DNA of 64,000 nucleotides, from positions 3,100,001 through 3,164,000 of the forward strand of contig NZ_AP025510.1 of NCBI RefSeq assembly GCF_024347635.1, given 5' to 3'. This stretch comes from Vibrio tasmaniensis. Its GTDB lineage: Bacteria; Pseudomonadota; Gammaproteobacteria; Enterobacterales; Vibrionaceae. The notes under the pieces were generated by a model. The model ran no database searches, was not told the DNA's origin, and was given only the letters and a program-made list of their open reading frames with translations. This document shows, one piece after another, positions 29,044-38,016 of the stretch; position 1 is the first letter of the stretch, and every line of letters begins with the position of its first letter. Both the position numbers and the translations under genes were made by a program.

Positions 29044-30235
29044 AAACCCACTGGCCTGCTGCAAAGCCAGAACTCCAGCACCATTGGAAGTTATAGCCTC
29101 CTAACCAGCCTGTTACGTCCATCACTTCACCGATGAAGTAGAGGCCAGACACGCTCTTACACTCCATGGTTTTTGAAGATAGGTGGTTAGTATCGACGCC
29201 GCCTAAAGTCACTTCGGCAGTTCGGTAGCCTTCGGTTCCGTTTGGCGCAATTTTCCAGTTCTCTAGATGTTCTACAATTTCATTTAGCTGCTTTTCGTTG
29301 AACTGTTTGAGCGGCTTGTCTTCCAGTTCTTTACGATCAATCAGCACCTCTACGAAACGCTTTGGTAGTGCTTTAGCTAAGGTATTTTTCAGGCTCTGAT
29401 TTGGGTGCTTCTCGCGAGAGTTAGCCAGTAACTCCGCCACATCCACTTCTGGTACTAGATTAATCGAAACCGACTGACCCGCTTTCCAGAATGAAGAAAT
29501 TTGCAGTACCGAAGGGCCAGATAAGCCGCGGTGAGTAAACAGCAACGCTTCTTTGAATAAGGTACCGTCTTGCGCTGTGATCTCCGCAGGAATCGCGATT
29601 CCTGAAAGCTCAGCGAAAGCTTCTTTGTCTTCTTTATGCAGAGTAAATGGCACTAGACCCGCAGTAGTCGGCATCACAGACAAACCAAACTGCTCAGCAA
29701 TCTTATAGCCAAATGGGGTTGCGCCTAGTTTAGGCATCGACAAACCACCCGTTGCTACAACAAGTGAGTCACACTCAACCTCGTCGGTATTAAGGTGCAT
29801 CTTAAAGCCAGCGTCTGTTTTTTCGATTGAGTGAACATCACAACGGTAGCGCTGTTCAACTTTCGCCTGCTGACACTCTTCAAGCAACATACTCACAATG
29901 TCTTTTGCCGTATGGTCATTGACACAGAACAGTTGGCCATGATCGCGCTCTTCGAACTCAATGCCGTACTTGCTCACCATCGAGATAAAATCCCAGTTGG
30001 TGTATTGAGATAAAGCAGACTTCACGAAGTGAGGGTTGTTACATAGGAAGTTGTTGGCTGAAACATCATAGTTAGTGAAATTACAACGGCCGCCACCTGA
30101 GATTAAAATTTTTCTGCCTGGTTTCTTTGCATGATCAACCACCAGCACTCGTCGGCCGCGTTTTCCCGCTTCCGCAGCACACATTAAGCCCGCGGCGCCC
30201 GCACCAATTACGATTACATCAAACTTTTCACTCAT
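29042..30235 (-). CDS. yhiN: HI0933-family flavoprotein YhiN (NAD(P)/FAD-dependent oxidoreductase)
   Basis: 397 residues with an N-terminal FAD-binding Rossmann motif (VIVIGAGAAGLMCAAEAG) and the family hallmark GRKILISGGGRCNFTN. The C-terminus has the strongly conserved GGYNFQWCWSSGFAAGQ segment. Its biochemical role is not established. The reading frame is intact even though a Tn7-like element is inserted at the stop codon. With its old terminator now 14.7 kb away, transcripts of this gene should run into tnsA, which is on the same strand. Confidence 0.95.
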   Translation of the reverse strand: MSEKFDVIVIGAGAAGLMCAAEAGKRGRRVLVVDHAKKPGRKILISGGGRCNFTNYDVSANNFLCNNPHFVKSALSQYTNWDFISMVSKYGIEFEERDHGQLFCVNDHTAKDIVSMLLEECQQAKVEQRYRCDVHSIEKTDAGFKMHLNTDEVECDSLVVATGGLSMPKLGATPFGYKIAEQFGLSVMPTTAGLVPFTLHKEDKEAFAELSGIAIPAEITAQDGTLFKEALLFTHRGLSGPSVLQISSFWKAGQSVSINLVPEVDVAELLANSREKHPNQSLKNTLAKALPKRFVEVLIDRKELEDKPLKQFNEKQLNEIVEHLENWKIAPNGTEGYRTAEVTLGGVDTNHLSSKTMECKSVSGLYFIGEVMDVTGWLGGYNFQWCWSSGFAAGQWV

Positions 30236-30297
30236 TGGGGTTCTGCTTTCTTCACTTTTGCACCCCGAGTACGCCCTGTTCTCGACATGCCATCAAT

Positions 30298-30328
30298 AAA
30301 AAAGGATGTGCATAAACAGCACATCCTT
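30298..30328 (-). terminator. Terminator downstream of uspB
   Basis: Stem AAGGATGTGC (30302-30311) with GCACATCCTT (30319-30328), loop ATAAACA, followed on the minus strand by a T-run. It insulates uspB from yhiN. Confidence 0.85.
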
Positions 30329-30485
30329 ACTAATTGCTCGCTATTTTAGCGGCAATTTTAAACTTTGCAATTGATGTTCAATTGTACAATTTGCAGACAG
30401 CAGCAAACCACTACTTAGCTCAGCGAATCAACAACCGAAGCTTTACACCAAAAACCTAAGCTCTACTTCACACGTACTAAATAAC

Positions 30486-30809
30486 TTAGACGATGAAAGA
30501 AGACAGCAACGTTACACCTAGCAGAGCAGAAGAAAGTATGAATAACTGTCTTACACGATCGCACTTCGACGTAAAAACTTCGTCGTGATGATGGTGATAC
30601 TCTTTGCTTTTGATGTAACTAAACAGTCGAACCTGCTTGGTCATATTGCCATGAGTTGTGAAGAAACCGCCTCCGTCTACTTGTTGATATAGCAGAGGAT
30701 GCGCTTCTCGCATAATATAAATGAGTGTTCTTAGCGCAGTAAAATAACGCGCCCAGTTCACGCAAGTCACAACCATTAGTGCAAATAGAATAGTGTCGCC
30801 GCTGATCAT
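30486..30809 (-). CDS. uspB: Universal stress protein B
   Basis: A 107-residue membrane protein with a hydrophobic N-terminal segment ([18 protein letters not shown]) and a hydrophobic C-terminal one ([19 protein letters not shown]), and a charged, His-rich centre ([10 protein letters not shown]). Length and pattern match UspB, a sigma-S-dependent stationary-phase protein whose loss causes ethanol sensitivity in E. coli. The neighbour uspA, divergent across ftnA, agrees with the usual uspA-uspB linkage. Confidence 0.9.
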   Translation of the reverse strand: MISGDTILFALMVVTCVNWARYFTALRTLIYIMREAHPLLYQQVDGGGFFTTHGNMTKQVRLFSYIKSKEYHHHHDEVFTSKCDRVRQLFILSSALLGVTLLSSFIV

Positions 30810-30877
30810 CCTTTCCTCCCTACATCTTCATAAGAAAACTCAAAAGAAAAAGATAATCAGTGTCTTTCTCGTACTAC

Positions 30878-31405
30878 CTAAACGGCAGGAGCTTCCATAA
30901 TTGAAGATGAACCATCTTTTGCCAATTGCGCTAGGTCTTTATCAATAAAGAACAGTGCTTTACCGTCTTCACCAACAAGCTCTAGCTTATCCAATACACC
31001 TTTAAACAACTTCTCTTCTTCGTGTTGCTCTGCAACGTACCATTGCAGGAAGTTAAAGGTAGAGTAATCTTGTGTGCTGAAAGCAACGTGAGCCAGTTTG
31101 TTGATCTTTTGAGTAATCATTTGTTCATGTTCGTAAGTTTCACGGAACACAGCCCCAAGGCTATCAAATTCATGTTTTGGCGCTTCAATCGCACCTAAAA
31201 TTGGCATTGCACCTGTCTCACTTACGTAAGTAAAAAGACGCTGCATGTGTTCCATTTCTTCTACTGCATGAACACGCAGAAACTCTGCTGCACCTTCAAA
31301 TCCTTTGTCTTCACACCAAGCACTCATTTGTAAGTATAGGTTGGATGAGAAAAATTCTAGATTAATTTGATCGTTCAGTTGCTCTACCATAGTTTTTGAT
31401 AGCAT
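30878..31405 (-). CDS. ftnA: Non-haem ferritin
   Basis: A 175-residue four-helix-bundle ferritin that stores iron as a 24-mer shell. Ferroxidase ligands are visible: the Glu of [10 protein letters not shown], the Glu-Glu-x-x-His of AVEEMEHM, and the later Glu residues of [11 protein letters not shown]. The 68-nt gap to uspB on the same strand allows co-transcription. Ferritin genes are typical members of the iron economy controlled by Fur and RyhB; I see no clear Fur box immediately upstream. Confidence 0.95.
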   Translation of the reverse strand: MLSKTMVEQLNDQINLEFFSSNLYLQMSAWCEDKGFEGAAEFLRVHAVEEMEHMQRLFTYVSETGAMPILGAIEAPKHEFDSLGAVFRETYEHEQMITQKINKLAHVAFSTQDYSTFNFLQWYVAEQHEEEKLFKGVLDKLELVGEDGKALFFIDKDLAQLAKDGSSSIMEAPAV

Positions 31406-31594
31406 TTAAGACTCCTAATTACATCTTCAGTTTTCTCTACTATATCACTATTTTATGAATATCTCGCAGGCCATTAGTTAACCAATATTTCGAGCAAACA
31501 TTACGCAAGACAATGGATATGAGATCACTTCAGCAAAAAAAGGCATTGCATAGTGCTAATCTTTAGTTAGGCAATGAATAGAAGAGGTAGCGAT

Positions 31595-32029
31595 ATGAGT
31601 TACAAACATATTTTGGTCGCAGTCGATTTATCAGATGACAGCAAATTACTTGTGGATAAAGCGGTAGCATTGGCTAAACCATTGGAAGCCAAAGTCTCTT
31701 TTATCCATATCGATATTAATTATGCAGAGCTCTATACTGGCCTAATTGATATCAACATGGCAGAAACCCAGCACAACGCGATGGAAGCATCTCGAGTTCA
31801 GCTGCAAAATTTCGCAGAACACGCTCAATACCCTATTACCCACACCTTAGTGGGCAGCGGCGACCTGAGCCATGAACTGTGTGACACCATCAATGAATTC
31901 AATGTTGATTTAGTGGTTTGTGGTCACCACCAAGATTTTTGGAGCAAGCTGCTCTCTTCAACACGACAACTGATCAATGCCTCGCCGGTTGATATGCTGG
32001 TCGTGCCTCTAAGAGATTCAGAAGACTAA
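31595..32029 (+). CDS. uspA: Universal stress protein A
   Basis: 144 residues starting [16 protein letters not shown], nearly the E. coli UspA opening. The UspA fold ends in [20 protein letters not shown] and VDMLVVPL. UspA-type proteins without the GxxGxxxxxxxxxG(S/T) ATP motif, like this one, belong to the non-ATP-binding branch. The ATG at 31595 fits family length and has GAGGT 9 nt upstream; the ATG seven codons earlier (31574) is less likely. Confidence 0.94.
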   Translation: MSYKHILVAVDLSDDSKLLVDKAVALAKPLEAKVSFIHIDINYAELYTGLIDINMAETQHNAMEASRVQLQNFAEHAQYPITHTLVGSGDLSHELCDTINEFNVDLVVCGHHQDFWSKLLSSTRQLINASPVDMLVVPLRDSED

Positions 32030-32081
32030 TGAATTAAGGTTAGGTAACATACAGCTCATATCTTATTAACGAAGTTTTTAT

Positions 32082-32960
32082 ATGAGCTATTTAGCTAGTG
32101 TTACCCTCTTATGGGCCTTCTCTTTTAGCCTGATCGGCGTGTACCTTGCTGGTCAGGTTGATTCTTGGTTTTCTGTATTAATGCGTGTTGCCCTTGCTGG
32201 CATTGTATTTCTTCCTTTCCTGAAGTTTCGAGGTATCTCGCGCAAGCTGATCGCTAAGTTGATGGCTATTGGTGGTATCCAGCTTGGGCTGATGTACTGC
32301 TTCTATTACCAGTCTTTCTTGCTGCTATCCGTTCCTGAAGTCCTTCTGTTTACCGTTTTTACCCCAATTTACGTCACGCTTATTTATGACTTCCTCAAAG
32401 GACAATTCTCTCCGTGGTATTTAGTGACAGCGGCGATTGCTGTATTGGGCGCTGTATTCATTAAATTCGCGGGTATCAACGAAAACTTTTTAGTCGGTTT
32501 CCTCGTAGTCCAAGGTGCAAACCTGTGCTTTGCTATCGGCCAAGTTGCTTACAAAGTAGTGATGGAGAAGGAATCGACAGAGTTACCTCAGCGCACAGTA
32601 TTTGGTTACTTCTATTTGGGTGCGTTATGCGTCGCTTCGGTTGCTTTCATACTCTTAGGTAACCCTGAGAAGCTGCCAACAACCACGCTTCAATGGGGCA
32701 TCCTGATTTACCTTGGCTTGATTGCTTCAGGGCTAGGTTACTTTATGTGGAATAAAGGTGCATGCATGGTGAATGCTGGTGCACTGGCTGTAATGAACAA
32801 CGCCTTAGTTCCAGCTGGCCTTGTGGTGAACATCCTGATTTGGAACAGAGACGTCGATTTGGTTCGATTGGCCATTGGCGGCGCGGTTATCTTGTTCTCT
32901 CTGTTCGTCAATGAGACATGGGTCAAAAAGCGTGTTGCGAGATCCACAAGCAACGCCTAA
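32082..32960 (+). CDS. EamA/DMT-family transporter (CarO-like)
   Basis: 292 residues, about ten membrane helices in two EamA repeats. The segments GLMYCFYYQSFLLLSVPEVLLF and FAIGQVAYKVVMEK resemble the carboxylate/amino-acid/amine branch of the superfamily. It starts about 50 nt after uspA on the same strand and may share its transcript. The substrate cannot be assigned. Confidence 0.85.
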   Translation: MSYLASVTLLWAFSFSLIGVYLAGQVDSWFSVLMRVALAGIVFLPFLKFRGISRKLIAKLMAIGGIQLGLMYCFYYQSFLLLSVPEVLLFTVFTPIYVTLIYDFLKGQFSPWYLVTAAIAVLGAVFIKFAGINENFLVGFLVVQGANLCFAIGQVAYKVVMEKESTELPQRTVFGYFYLGALCVASVAFILLGNPEKLPTTTLQWGILIYLGLIASGLGYFMWNKGACMVNAGALAVMNNALVPAGLVVNILIWNRDVDLVRLAIGGAVILFSLFVNETWVKKRVARSTSNA

Positions 32961-32972
32961 CCGCTTTCACTG

Positions 32973-33017
32973 AGCTAAGTGAACTAAACTAAGCTAAGTG
33001 AACAGAGCTAAATGAAT
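32973..33017. repeat. Three AGCTAAGTGAAC-type repeats after a stop codon
   Basis: AGCTAAGTGAAC occurs at 32973 and 32992, and AGCTAAATGAAT at 33006, just after the transporter stop codon. The spacing is irregular (19 and 14 bp). It resembles the short repeat runs behind other stop codons in this window. Confidence 0.6.
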
Positions 33018-33040
33018 TGGCTCGGATAACCCCAAAAAGC

Positions 33041-33072
33041 AAAAGAGCGACCTAATAAGGTCGCTCTTTTTT
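33041..33072. terminator. Terminator between the EamA transporter and the 196-aa gene
   Basis: Stem AAAAGAGCGACC (33041-33052) with its complement (33059-33070), loop TAATAA, then T-run. The A-run on the other side makes it usable from both strands, which fits the convergent genes. Confidence 0.9.
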
Positions 33073-33108
33073 AATCATCGTTGTAGCAATAAGCTATTTG
33101 TATCTGTT

Positions 33109-33699
33109 TCAGTGAATGTGACTATGGCTCACTACCTGAGTCTTGGTTTCAGTGAAAGCTACGTCATCAAGTTGTAGGTTGATACGTTCAAGGTCGCTTT
33201 CCAGTTTTTGACTTTTCTTAAACAGCTTTTGCTGCTTCTTAATCATCTTCGCGAGCTTTTTGTTGTACTTCTCTTGTTTTTTGGCCGCTTTCTTCGCTCG
33301 CTTGAGATCGGCTTTTTCATCACCACTCGCATTAGCGATTCGTTTTTTCAGTTTGGCTTTTTTCTGTGATGCTTTTTTATCTATGACATCAGCGGCAATA
33401 TCAGCAACGGCCGGATCGAACATTTGAACAACAGGTTCAAGAGTCTCGTTGATTTCAGCAAGTGATAGCTCGGGTGCAGGTAAGGTTTCCGCTAACAGGC
33501 CGCATGCGGCTTTTTCTTCAACGGGTTTGTTTTGACAACCAAGAGGTGGAATTGCTGTTGGTTTGCATAGGTTCGCTTGATCCGCTGAAGAACGCGCACA
33601 AGAACGACACACAAACTTAGGTTCAGTAACCAAGCTGTGGATCTCTCCTAGGTGTTCAGTGATATCTCGACGGTTTAACTTACAAAAGCGTTTAGCCAT
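33109..33699 (-). CDS. Cys-rich and Lys-rich hypothetical protein, probably Fur-controlled
   Basis: 196 residues that I cannot assign. The N-terminal third has paired and single cysteines (FCKL, FVCRSCARSS, NLCKP, LGCQNK, AACGLL) that could bind a metal. The C-terminal half is a lysine-rich coiled coil (about residues 108-175), and the tail ends in SHSHIH. There is no signal peptide. A palindromic Fur-like box lies 15 bp upstream of the ATG. A metal-related job is inferred from the Cys/His content and the operator only. Confidence 0.75.
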   Translation of the reverse strand: MAKRFCKLNRRDITEHLGEIHSLVTEPKFVCRSCARSSADQANLCKPTAIPPLGCQNKPVEEKAACGLLAETLPAPELSLAEINETLEPVVQMFDPAVADIAADVIDKKASQKKAKLKKRIANASGDEKADLKRAKKAAKKQEKYNKKLAKMIKKQQKLFKKSQKLESDLERINLQLDDVAFTETKTQVVSHSHIH

Positions 33700-33713
33700 G
33701 CTACAACTCCAGC

Positions 33714-33734
33714 TAAGAATAATAATGATTCTTA
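33714..33734 (-). promoter_or_regulatory. Fur-type box upstream of the 196-aa gene
   Basis: TAAGAAT and ATTCTTA flank AATAATG as a perfect 7-7-7 inverted repeat. The core AATAATGATTCT is shared letter for letter with the ryhB promoter region (3990-4001), which supports a Fur assignment. It sits directly before the start codon, where binding would repress. Confidence 0.65.
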
Positions 33735-33825
33735 GTTAGATATACATCCGTAACGCGACTATCGCAAGTGTTAAATGGTGATTTATCGTATTTATGACGG
33801 GAAATTTTCTTAGCGCGCCTCTAAG

Positions 33826-33900
33826 TTATTGATGCTTTCATTGAGTAATTGATGCTTTAACTGAGCAATTGATGTCTTAACTAGGTCATTGATGCTTTCA
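33826..33900. repeat. 20-bp tandem repeats overlapping the rsmJ 3' end
   Basis: GATGCTTTCA-type units start at 33831, 33851, 33871 and 33891, exactly 20 bp apart; the inner two copies carry one to four changes. The last copy encodes the C-terminal KASMT of RsmJ, so the array looks like outward duplication of the gene's own 3' end past its stop codon (33881). Confidence 0.8.
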
Positions 33901-34672
33901 CATACACATCAAAACGATTTTTTTTAGTTTCGATTGCCATGCTCGGTTTTTGCTCGTCTAACCATGCTGCGTAATCCGGTCTTTTGACCACAACGCGCTT
34001 CGTTGCCAGCTTCATCGCAGGCTCAAATAAACCATCGGCATCCAGATCGGCGCCAACCAAAGATTGGAATACACGCATCTCTTTCTTAACCAAAGCCGAC
34101 TTTTTCTTGTTCTCTGGGTGTGGGTACATTGGATCGAGGTACACCACATCAGGCTGTTCGAAGTGAGGGTCGTTGCTGAGTTTATCCAGCGCGTCGTGAC
34201 TTGAAGCGTGAATCAACTTCATACGTTCGCTAACCCAACCGCCGATGTCAGGGTCTTTTTGTGCTCTCTGCAGGCCGTCATCCAATAATGCAGCCACAAC
34301 TGGATGTCGCTCGACCATCTGCACTTTACAGCCCAACGAAGCCAATACAAACGCGTCACGCCCTAAGCCTGCAGTACCATCAAGAATAGTTGGCGTTGCG
34401 CCTTTGTTTAAACCCGCTGCTTTGGCAATTGCCTGACCTTTACCGCCACCAAACTTACGTCTATGGCCAACCGCTCCGCCGACTAAATCAACAAAAATAG
34501 CGCCAAGCTTAGGTTCATCGACTTTACGTAGCTCAAGTCGCTCGCAAGTCAGTACCAAAGCAAAATCGCTGCTTTCATCATGAGATAAATTCCAACGGGT
34601 CGCTAAGTCATTTAAATGATCGATTTGGGTAGCATCTTCGCAAATCAGTTGTAGTTGCAAGGTCGTCTCCAA
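33881..34672 (-). CDS. rsmJ: 16S rRNA (guanine-1516-N2)-methyltransferase
   Basis: 263 residues. A Rossmann-fold SAM-dependent methyltransferase with [20 protein letters not shown] as SAM motif and [26 protein letters not shown], the catalytic DPMYP loop that marks RsmJ (formerly YhiQ). It modifies G1516 of 16S rRNA. The 3' end of rsmJ is a known attachment site for some Tn7-CRISPR transposons; here it is unoccupied, but tandem 20-bp repeats follow it. Confidence 0.95.
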   Translation of the reverse strand: METTLQLQLICEDATQIDHLNDLATRWNLSHDESSDFALVLTCERLELRKVDEPKLGAIFVDLVGGAVGHRRKFGGGKGQAIAKAAGLNKGATPTILDGTAGLGRDAFVLASLGCKVQMVERHPVVAALLDDGLQRAQKDPDIGGWVSERMKLIHASSHDALDKLSNDPHFEQPDVVYLDPMYPHPENKKKSALVKKEMRVFQSLVGADLDADGLFEPAMKLATKRVVVKRPDYAAWLDEQKPSMAIETKKNRFDVYVKASMT

Positions 34673-34781
34673 CAGACAGTAGTATTCAAAACAAAAGAGG
34701 CAACCAGTTTACCTGATTGCCTCAACAATACATATTAACGGTGAAAAGTATTCACAGCTAAAGTCGGCTTACCTAAACCGA

Positions 34782-37247
34782 TTATTCGATCTCTCTTTCT
34801 TGCCTTAACTCTTCAACAAGCTCGCCCAATGGCTTCGGTCGGCCAATAACATAGCCCTGAGCATAGTTAACACCGAGTTCAATCAACTTATCGAGAACCT
34901 GAGTATTTTCAACAAACTCAGCTACCGTGTGCTTGCCCATCTGCTTCGCTAAATCATTGATCGAACGAACCATCACATAGTCCATCTCGTTAACATCAAT
35001 ATCACGCACAAACAGGCCATCAATTTTCACAATATCAACGGGTAATGCCTTCAAATATCCGAATGACGATAGGCCTGAACCAAAATCATCCAGAGCAATC
35101 AAACAGCCGAGCTCTTTAATTCGAGTAAAGAACTTGATTGCCTGCTTCATATTACTCATGGCGGCCGTTTCAGTGATCTCTAAACAAATCTTATGGCAAG
35201 GCACTGATGAGTTCGCCAAACTTTCAATCAAGAATTCAACAAACTCTCGGTTACCCATCGAGTGACCAGAAAGGTTTATCGAACACATCCCCAAATCATC
35301 AACGAGATGCGGGCGTTGCTCCAACCAACTCAACGTTTGACTGACGACTTGGCGATCAATCAAATGCGCGATGTTATAGCGCTCAGACGCTGGCATGAAG
35401 ATCCCCGGTGAAATGTACTCACCTTGGACGTTCTTGATGCGCACCAGTATCTCAAAGTGCATTTTGTTGCTATTTTCCTCTAGGCCAAGAATACGTTGAG
35501 CAAACAGCTCTAAACGATCATTAGCTAAGGCTTCATGTACCAAGTTAACGCATTCCATTTCTAAATGGCGGCGGCGAAGATCTTCATCATCTAGATGATA
35601 AAGGTGATAACGATTACGACCTTCCTCTTTAGCGGCATGGCAAGCGGCATCTGCCTGTGCATGCACCATTTGTGATGAAGCGGCAGTATGATCAATCAAT
35701 CGAATTCCGATAGAACAGGTAAGATTGAGATGAATATCACCCCATAAGAATGGATTCTCACTCATCATAGATATAATACTGTGACAGACATTAACAGCAT
35801 CTCGCTCAGTACAGTCTTTGATTAATACCGCAAACTCATCTCCCCCCATTCGAGCTAAAACAGCATTATAAGGAAGCACATCTTCTATCAGATTAGCGCT
35901 AAATAAGATCGCGGCATCACCCGCTTCATGCCCTGCTGTATCGTTCAGTACCTTCAATTGGTCCAAATCTAAGAACAACATCGCATGAGTTCTCATATGA
36001 CTTTCGACCTCTTTCAGCGCCTTTTGTAGCTCTTGCTCAAAGTGGTTGCGGTTGAAAGTGTCAGTAAGCAGGTCATAACGCGCTTGGTACTCTAACTTTT
36101 CAGAAAGTTCGCGTGTTTCAGTAATATCCTCTCCAACAATCAACAGCTGACCCGAGTCGACCAGTGGACGAATATTTTCACGAATCCAGATCGTTCTACC
36201 ATCCACATGACGATACTCGATATCACGACGCCACACGCCGCGTATTTTATGCTGTGGTTGCAACAAAATATGACGTGGAATCATCGCATTTTCATCCACA
36301 TAGAACTCTCTAGGGCGATGTCCCAAAAGCTGATCAAGTGGATAGCCTAGTAACTCTTCAGCAAACTGGTTCACTTGCTGAATACGATTATTGACATCCA
36401 GTGTAATCATCATCACCGGCTGCTTGTCGTAATACAGTTTGAGATTCGCTTCACGTTGGAACAATTTGTTCTCAGCAAGCTTTCGCGAGGTAACATCACG
36501 AGCTTCAAATAGGAACTGAATCGTGTCCTCTTCACTGCTCGGCATCGGCTTCAAAGAGATATCTAGCACCATTCCACCACGATCACGGCACCATACCTCA
36601 GCCTCAAATCGTAGGGTTGGATACTCATCCCTTTCAGCAAAGTATTCCTTCAGCACTTCGCCAGCGGCATCATCCCAATATTCTTGGAGAGGTGTTCCCA
36701 ATTTATAACCTTGATTATAAAGAAGCTCATGCAGCTTACTGTTGCTCGACAGCAGGACTCCACCTTTATCAAGAATGCCCATGTACTGTAGGCTTTGATC
36801 GAATATCGACTCCAGTAACAGTTGGCTCTGTCGGCTGGCTCGCTCACTTTTCTTCAGGCGGTTGAGGTAGTAAATCAAGGTCGCGATAACACTCGACATC
36901 ACTAGAAAAAGTAGAACTATTGTTCGAATTTCATCGCGATAGCGCATCAAAAATGACTTAGGTTTATTAAGGAAGGTAACAGAGGCTTCAGTCTCAGCTC
37001 CCAGATCCCAACGTGACATTTGTTGGTAGTCGAGTTTAATTTCCGATGCGCCAGGAGCGACCAAAGGCAGAGGGGCATTTGGGTTCGCAAGTACCTTCAA
37101 TAAAACACGTCCCGTATCTCGACCTTGCGTTTCACCGCTTTGAATAACACCGCCTATCGCACCAAAACCCAATCCCAAATCATGCACCATATACAGTGGC
37201 ATTTGGGTTTTTATATTCAATTTTCGCCAGTCTTCAACGCTACTCAC
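34782..37247 (-). CDS. C-terminal part of a frame-split GGDEF/EAL signalling protein
   Basis: An 821-residue frame with a non-canonical GTG start. It begins inside a periplasmic ABC-substrate-binding-like domain, then has a membrane helix (about 107-127, IVLLFLVMSSVIATLIYYL), two PAS domains (about 145-255 and 265-385), a GGDEF domain with an intact MGGDEFAVL active site, and an EAL domain in which EAL reads EIL but the other catalytic segments stay (INLSGHS, EITET, LDDFGSG, KIDG). It should make and/or degrade cyclic-di-GMP. The missing N-terminus, with signal peptide, is encoded just upstream in another frame (37255-37926). Confidence 0.85.
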   Translation of the reverse strand: MSSVEDWRKLNIKTQMPLYMVHDLGLGFGAIGGVIQSGETQGRDTGRVLLKVLANPNAPLPLVAPGASEIKLDYQQMSRWDLGAETEASVTFLNKPKSFLMRYRDEIRTIVLLFLVMSSVIATLIYYLNRLKKSERASRQSQLLLESIFDQSLQYMGILDKGGVLLSSNSKLHELLYNQGYKLGTPLQEYWDDAAGEVLKEYFAERDEYPTLRFEAEVWCRDRGGMVLDISLKPMPSSEEDTIQFLFEARDVTSRKLAENKLFQREANLKLYYDKQPVMMITLDVNNRIQQVNQFAEELLGYPLDQLLGHRPREFYVDENAMIPRHILLQPQHKIRGVWRRDIEYRHVDGRTIWIRENIRPLVDSGQLLIVGEDITETRELSEKLEYQARYDLLTDTFNRNHFEQELQKALKEVESHMRTHAMLFLDLDQLKVLNDTAGHEAGDAAILFSANLIEDVLPYNAVLARMGGDEFAVLIKDCTERDAVNVCHSIISMMSENPFLWGDIHLNLTCSIGIRLIDHTAASSQMVHAQADAACHAAKEEGRNRYHLYHLDDEDLRRRHLEMECVNLVHEALANDRLELFAQRILGLEENSNKMHFEILVRIKNVQGEYISPGIFMPASERYNIAHLIDRQVVSQTLSWLEQRPHLVDDLGMCSINLSGHSMGNREFVEFLIESLANSSVPCHKICLEITETAAMSNMKQAIKFFTRIKELGCLIALDDFGSGLSSFGYLKALPVDIVKIDGLFVRDIDVNEMDYVMVRSINDLAKQMGKHTVAEFVENTQVLDKLIELGVNYAQGYVIGRPKPLGELVEELRQEREIE

Positions 37248-37254
37248 GTTACCT

Positions 37255-37926
37255 TCAGCATCGCTGATAATAGGCCCAAAAAAGTAAACTCTGATCCAGA
37301 TCGGTTCGCTGAGAAAACGCTATTAACTCTTGGTAAGAGTCAGGCACATAATGCTCTACCAAATCGGAAAAATTGGGGTGGGCCTCAATAGAACGATCGA
37401 CTTGTGAGCGGATAGCATCACCCGTGACTGAGTGATCTGTAACTATGTATATCTTCTTTACACTTGCTTGAAGGCGCTTAATTAGCTCAATATTACCGAC
37501 TAAATCAATATCTTCAGTAATACCCGTCGCGTTCAATCCTTCAATCATTTCAGGGGAAAAATTGTTGATGCCACCAAAGATGACTGGCGTATCTTTGAGA
37601 TCGGGCGCAAGACGCTTCATTAAATTAAGGGCGTTATTGTCACTCACCACAACCGCTGCAAATTCTTCATGCATCAACTTGGTGTGATAAAGCTGATAAA
37701 CGCGCTCTAAATATTCTGGGTTTTGAGTACGTTTACTATCTAAATAAACAACTCGATACGATAACCCATCGCGATCTAGCTCTTCTGATAATCCTTTGTG
37801 GAAATCATCAGTCCAGAAAAAACCTTGATGATAAGAATGAATAACCAACACATCTTTTGTTTGAGCTGAAACGAAAACACTCCAACACATAACAATCAAA
37901 AACAACGAAAATCGCACTGAATTCAC
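37255..37926 (-). pseudogene. N-terminal part of the same GGDEF/EAL gene, separated by a frameshift
   Basis: 223 residues: a signal peptide (SLFLIVMCWSVFVSAQ) and the first part of an ABC-substrate-binding-like sensor domain (VLVIHSYHQGFFWTDDFHKG...). It stops at WAYYQRC right after a run of six A on the plus strand (37278-37283). Removing one base there gives SLLFGPIISDAEGNVSSVED, which joins smoothly to the downstream frame. The intact gene would span about 34782-37926 and encode roughly 1,048 residues. It may be a true mutation, a slippery site, or a sequencing error in the homopolymer. Confidence 0.8.
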
Positions 37927-38016
37927 CCTAACACTATAGTTGCTGCTAATATTATCACCCTTGGCTATGATGTGTACTAAAGCCGGTATGTTTTTTATTC
38001 ACCTTAAGGATTATGC

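Noticed and set aside
29042..30235. yhiN as a gene broken by the transposon
   Set aside because: The target duplication restores the TAA stop, and the full conserved C-terminus is present, so the gene is intact.
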